DNA from: Strigops habroptila
Taxonomy: Eukaryota; Chordata; Aves; Psittaciformes; Psittacidae
DNA length: 64,000 bases
NCBI RefSeq assembly: GCF_004027225.2
Contig: NC_044278.2
Location: 58,769,743 to 58,833,742, forward strand
Reading direction: 5' to 3'
Under the pieces are notes generated by a model. The model had not been told where the DNA came from and searched no databases. It saw nothing but the letters and a program-made list of their open reading frames with translations. Positions 63,369 to 64,000 of this stretch are shown in pieces; position 1 is the stretch's first letter, and the number at the start of each line of letters is the position of its first letter. Position numbers and translations under genes: made by a program.

Positions 63369-63680
63369 GTCCCTGGGGGCCTCATCTACAAGCTGCAGGT
63401 TTCCACCTGTGCCCACAGCTCTGCTTTTCCTTTCTGCTGCCTTTCTTTGGCATGTCAGCCCTTCCTGGGCCTTTGGCCTAGGCGTGAGCTGGACAGTGGC
63501 CAGTCGCCTGTCAGCCTGTGGCTACCAGCCTCTCCTGCTGGAAGCTGAGGAAAGAGGAGGGTGAAAAGATGCCAGGATGCAGACACTCCAAGGAGGAAAG
63601 GCAAAGCTGGCCATGCCGTCCCTGCCTGTGTGGGACTGAGGAGATGGAGGAGGAGGAAGCTCTGGGTGGGCTCTCGGTGA

Positions 63681-63749
63681 GAAAAACGGGGATTCGAACC
63701 TGGGACGCGAGAAACCCGAAGCAACTATAACCAGTTGGCGCTCCGTTTC
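63681..63749 (-). other. tRNA-like element with RNA polymerase III B box
   Basis: The reverse complement contains a perfect B box (GGTTCGAATCC, plus strand 63,690-63,700) and an A-box-like CCAACTGGTTATAG about 30 bp upstream. The unit is 69 nt with partly pairing ends (GAAACGG against GTTTTTC). The T stem is poorly paired and I cannot fold a standard D or anticodon arm, so a functional tRNA is unlikely. It may be a tRNA pseudogene or the head of a tRNA-derived repeat. Confidence 0.35.
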
Positions 63750-63929
63750 TGCCACCAGAGCTCCCCGGTGGAGGCAGCGCACAGCACCCCCTATAGCCCG
63801 CACACCGCCCTGCGCCCCGTCCCGCTCATACCCACCAACACGCACATCACCTCCCAAACCACGGCACCCCAACCGCAGCCTGCCCCGACCCGAGCACACC
63901 CACCCATCCACCTCCACTCTTCACTATGA

Positions 63930-64000
63930 GGGTGGTGAGGCCCTGAACAGGTTGCCCAGAGAAGCTGTGGCTGCCCCATCCCTGGCAGTGTTCAAGGCCA
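63930..64000 (+). repeat. CR1 LINE fragment, cut by the window end
   Basis: A plus-strand match to the end of CR1 ORF2 ('ggttgcccagagaagctgtgg', 'ccatccctggcagtgttcaaggcca'), continuing beyond the window. Confidence 0.9.

Overview
The window is vertebrate nuclear DNA, almost certainly from a bird. Spliced genes carry consensus GT/AG introns, the repeats are nearly all CR1 LINEs (the dominant avian retrotransposon), and the two recognisable genes are tandem members of the interleukin-1 receptor (IL-1R) family. I cannot name the species. Two near-identical young CR1 copies suggest a lineage with recent CR1 activity.

Layout. Positions 1-20,200 are AT-rich and gene-poor. They hold CR1 fragments (4.07 kb; 6.93-8.67 kb), a possible minus-strand terminal coding exon of unknown identity (12,178-12,407) and a decayed Ig-like reading frame (13.3 kb). 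A CpG island at about 20.25-21.02 kb is the likely promoter of the first receptor gene. That gene (26,369-41,895) can be read completely: ten coding exons, all junction phases consistent, giving a 558-residue type I membrane receptor with signal peptide, three Ig-like domains, one transmembrane segment and a TIR domain. I identify it as IL1R1. A long 3' flank follows to about 47.2 kb. At about 47.2-51.6 kb lies a near full-length plus-strand CR1 with open ORF1 (GDS esterase-like domain) and a 969-codon open ORF2 (endonuclease plus reverse transcriptase). A second CpG island at about 52.24-53.04 kb is the likely promoter of the second receptor gene. Its first four coding exons (56,040-62,841) are present and the rest lies beyond the window. 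Its exon phases match IL1R1 exactly. Position and sequence favour IL1RL2 over IL1RL1. Its third intron contains a 2.7-kb antisense CR1 very like the full-length copy.

Function. IL-1R-family receptors bind IL-1-type cytokines through their Ig domains. With the shared accessory chain they bring TIR domains together to recruit MyD88 and activate NF-kB and MAP kinases. Two genes in the same orientation with identical phases, each with a CpG island 3-6 kb upstream of a signal-peptide exon preceded by an untranslated exon, are the product of tandem duplication. I saw no microbial-type system, CRISPR array or intact virus. The observations most worth following are the coding-competent CR1, the unidentified minus-strand exon, a perfect 20-bp hairpin next to the second CpG island and a tRNA-like element near the right edge.
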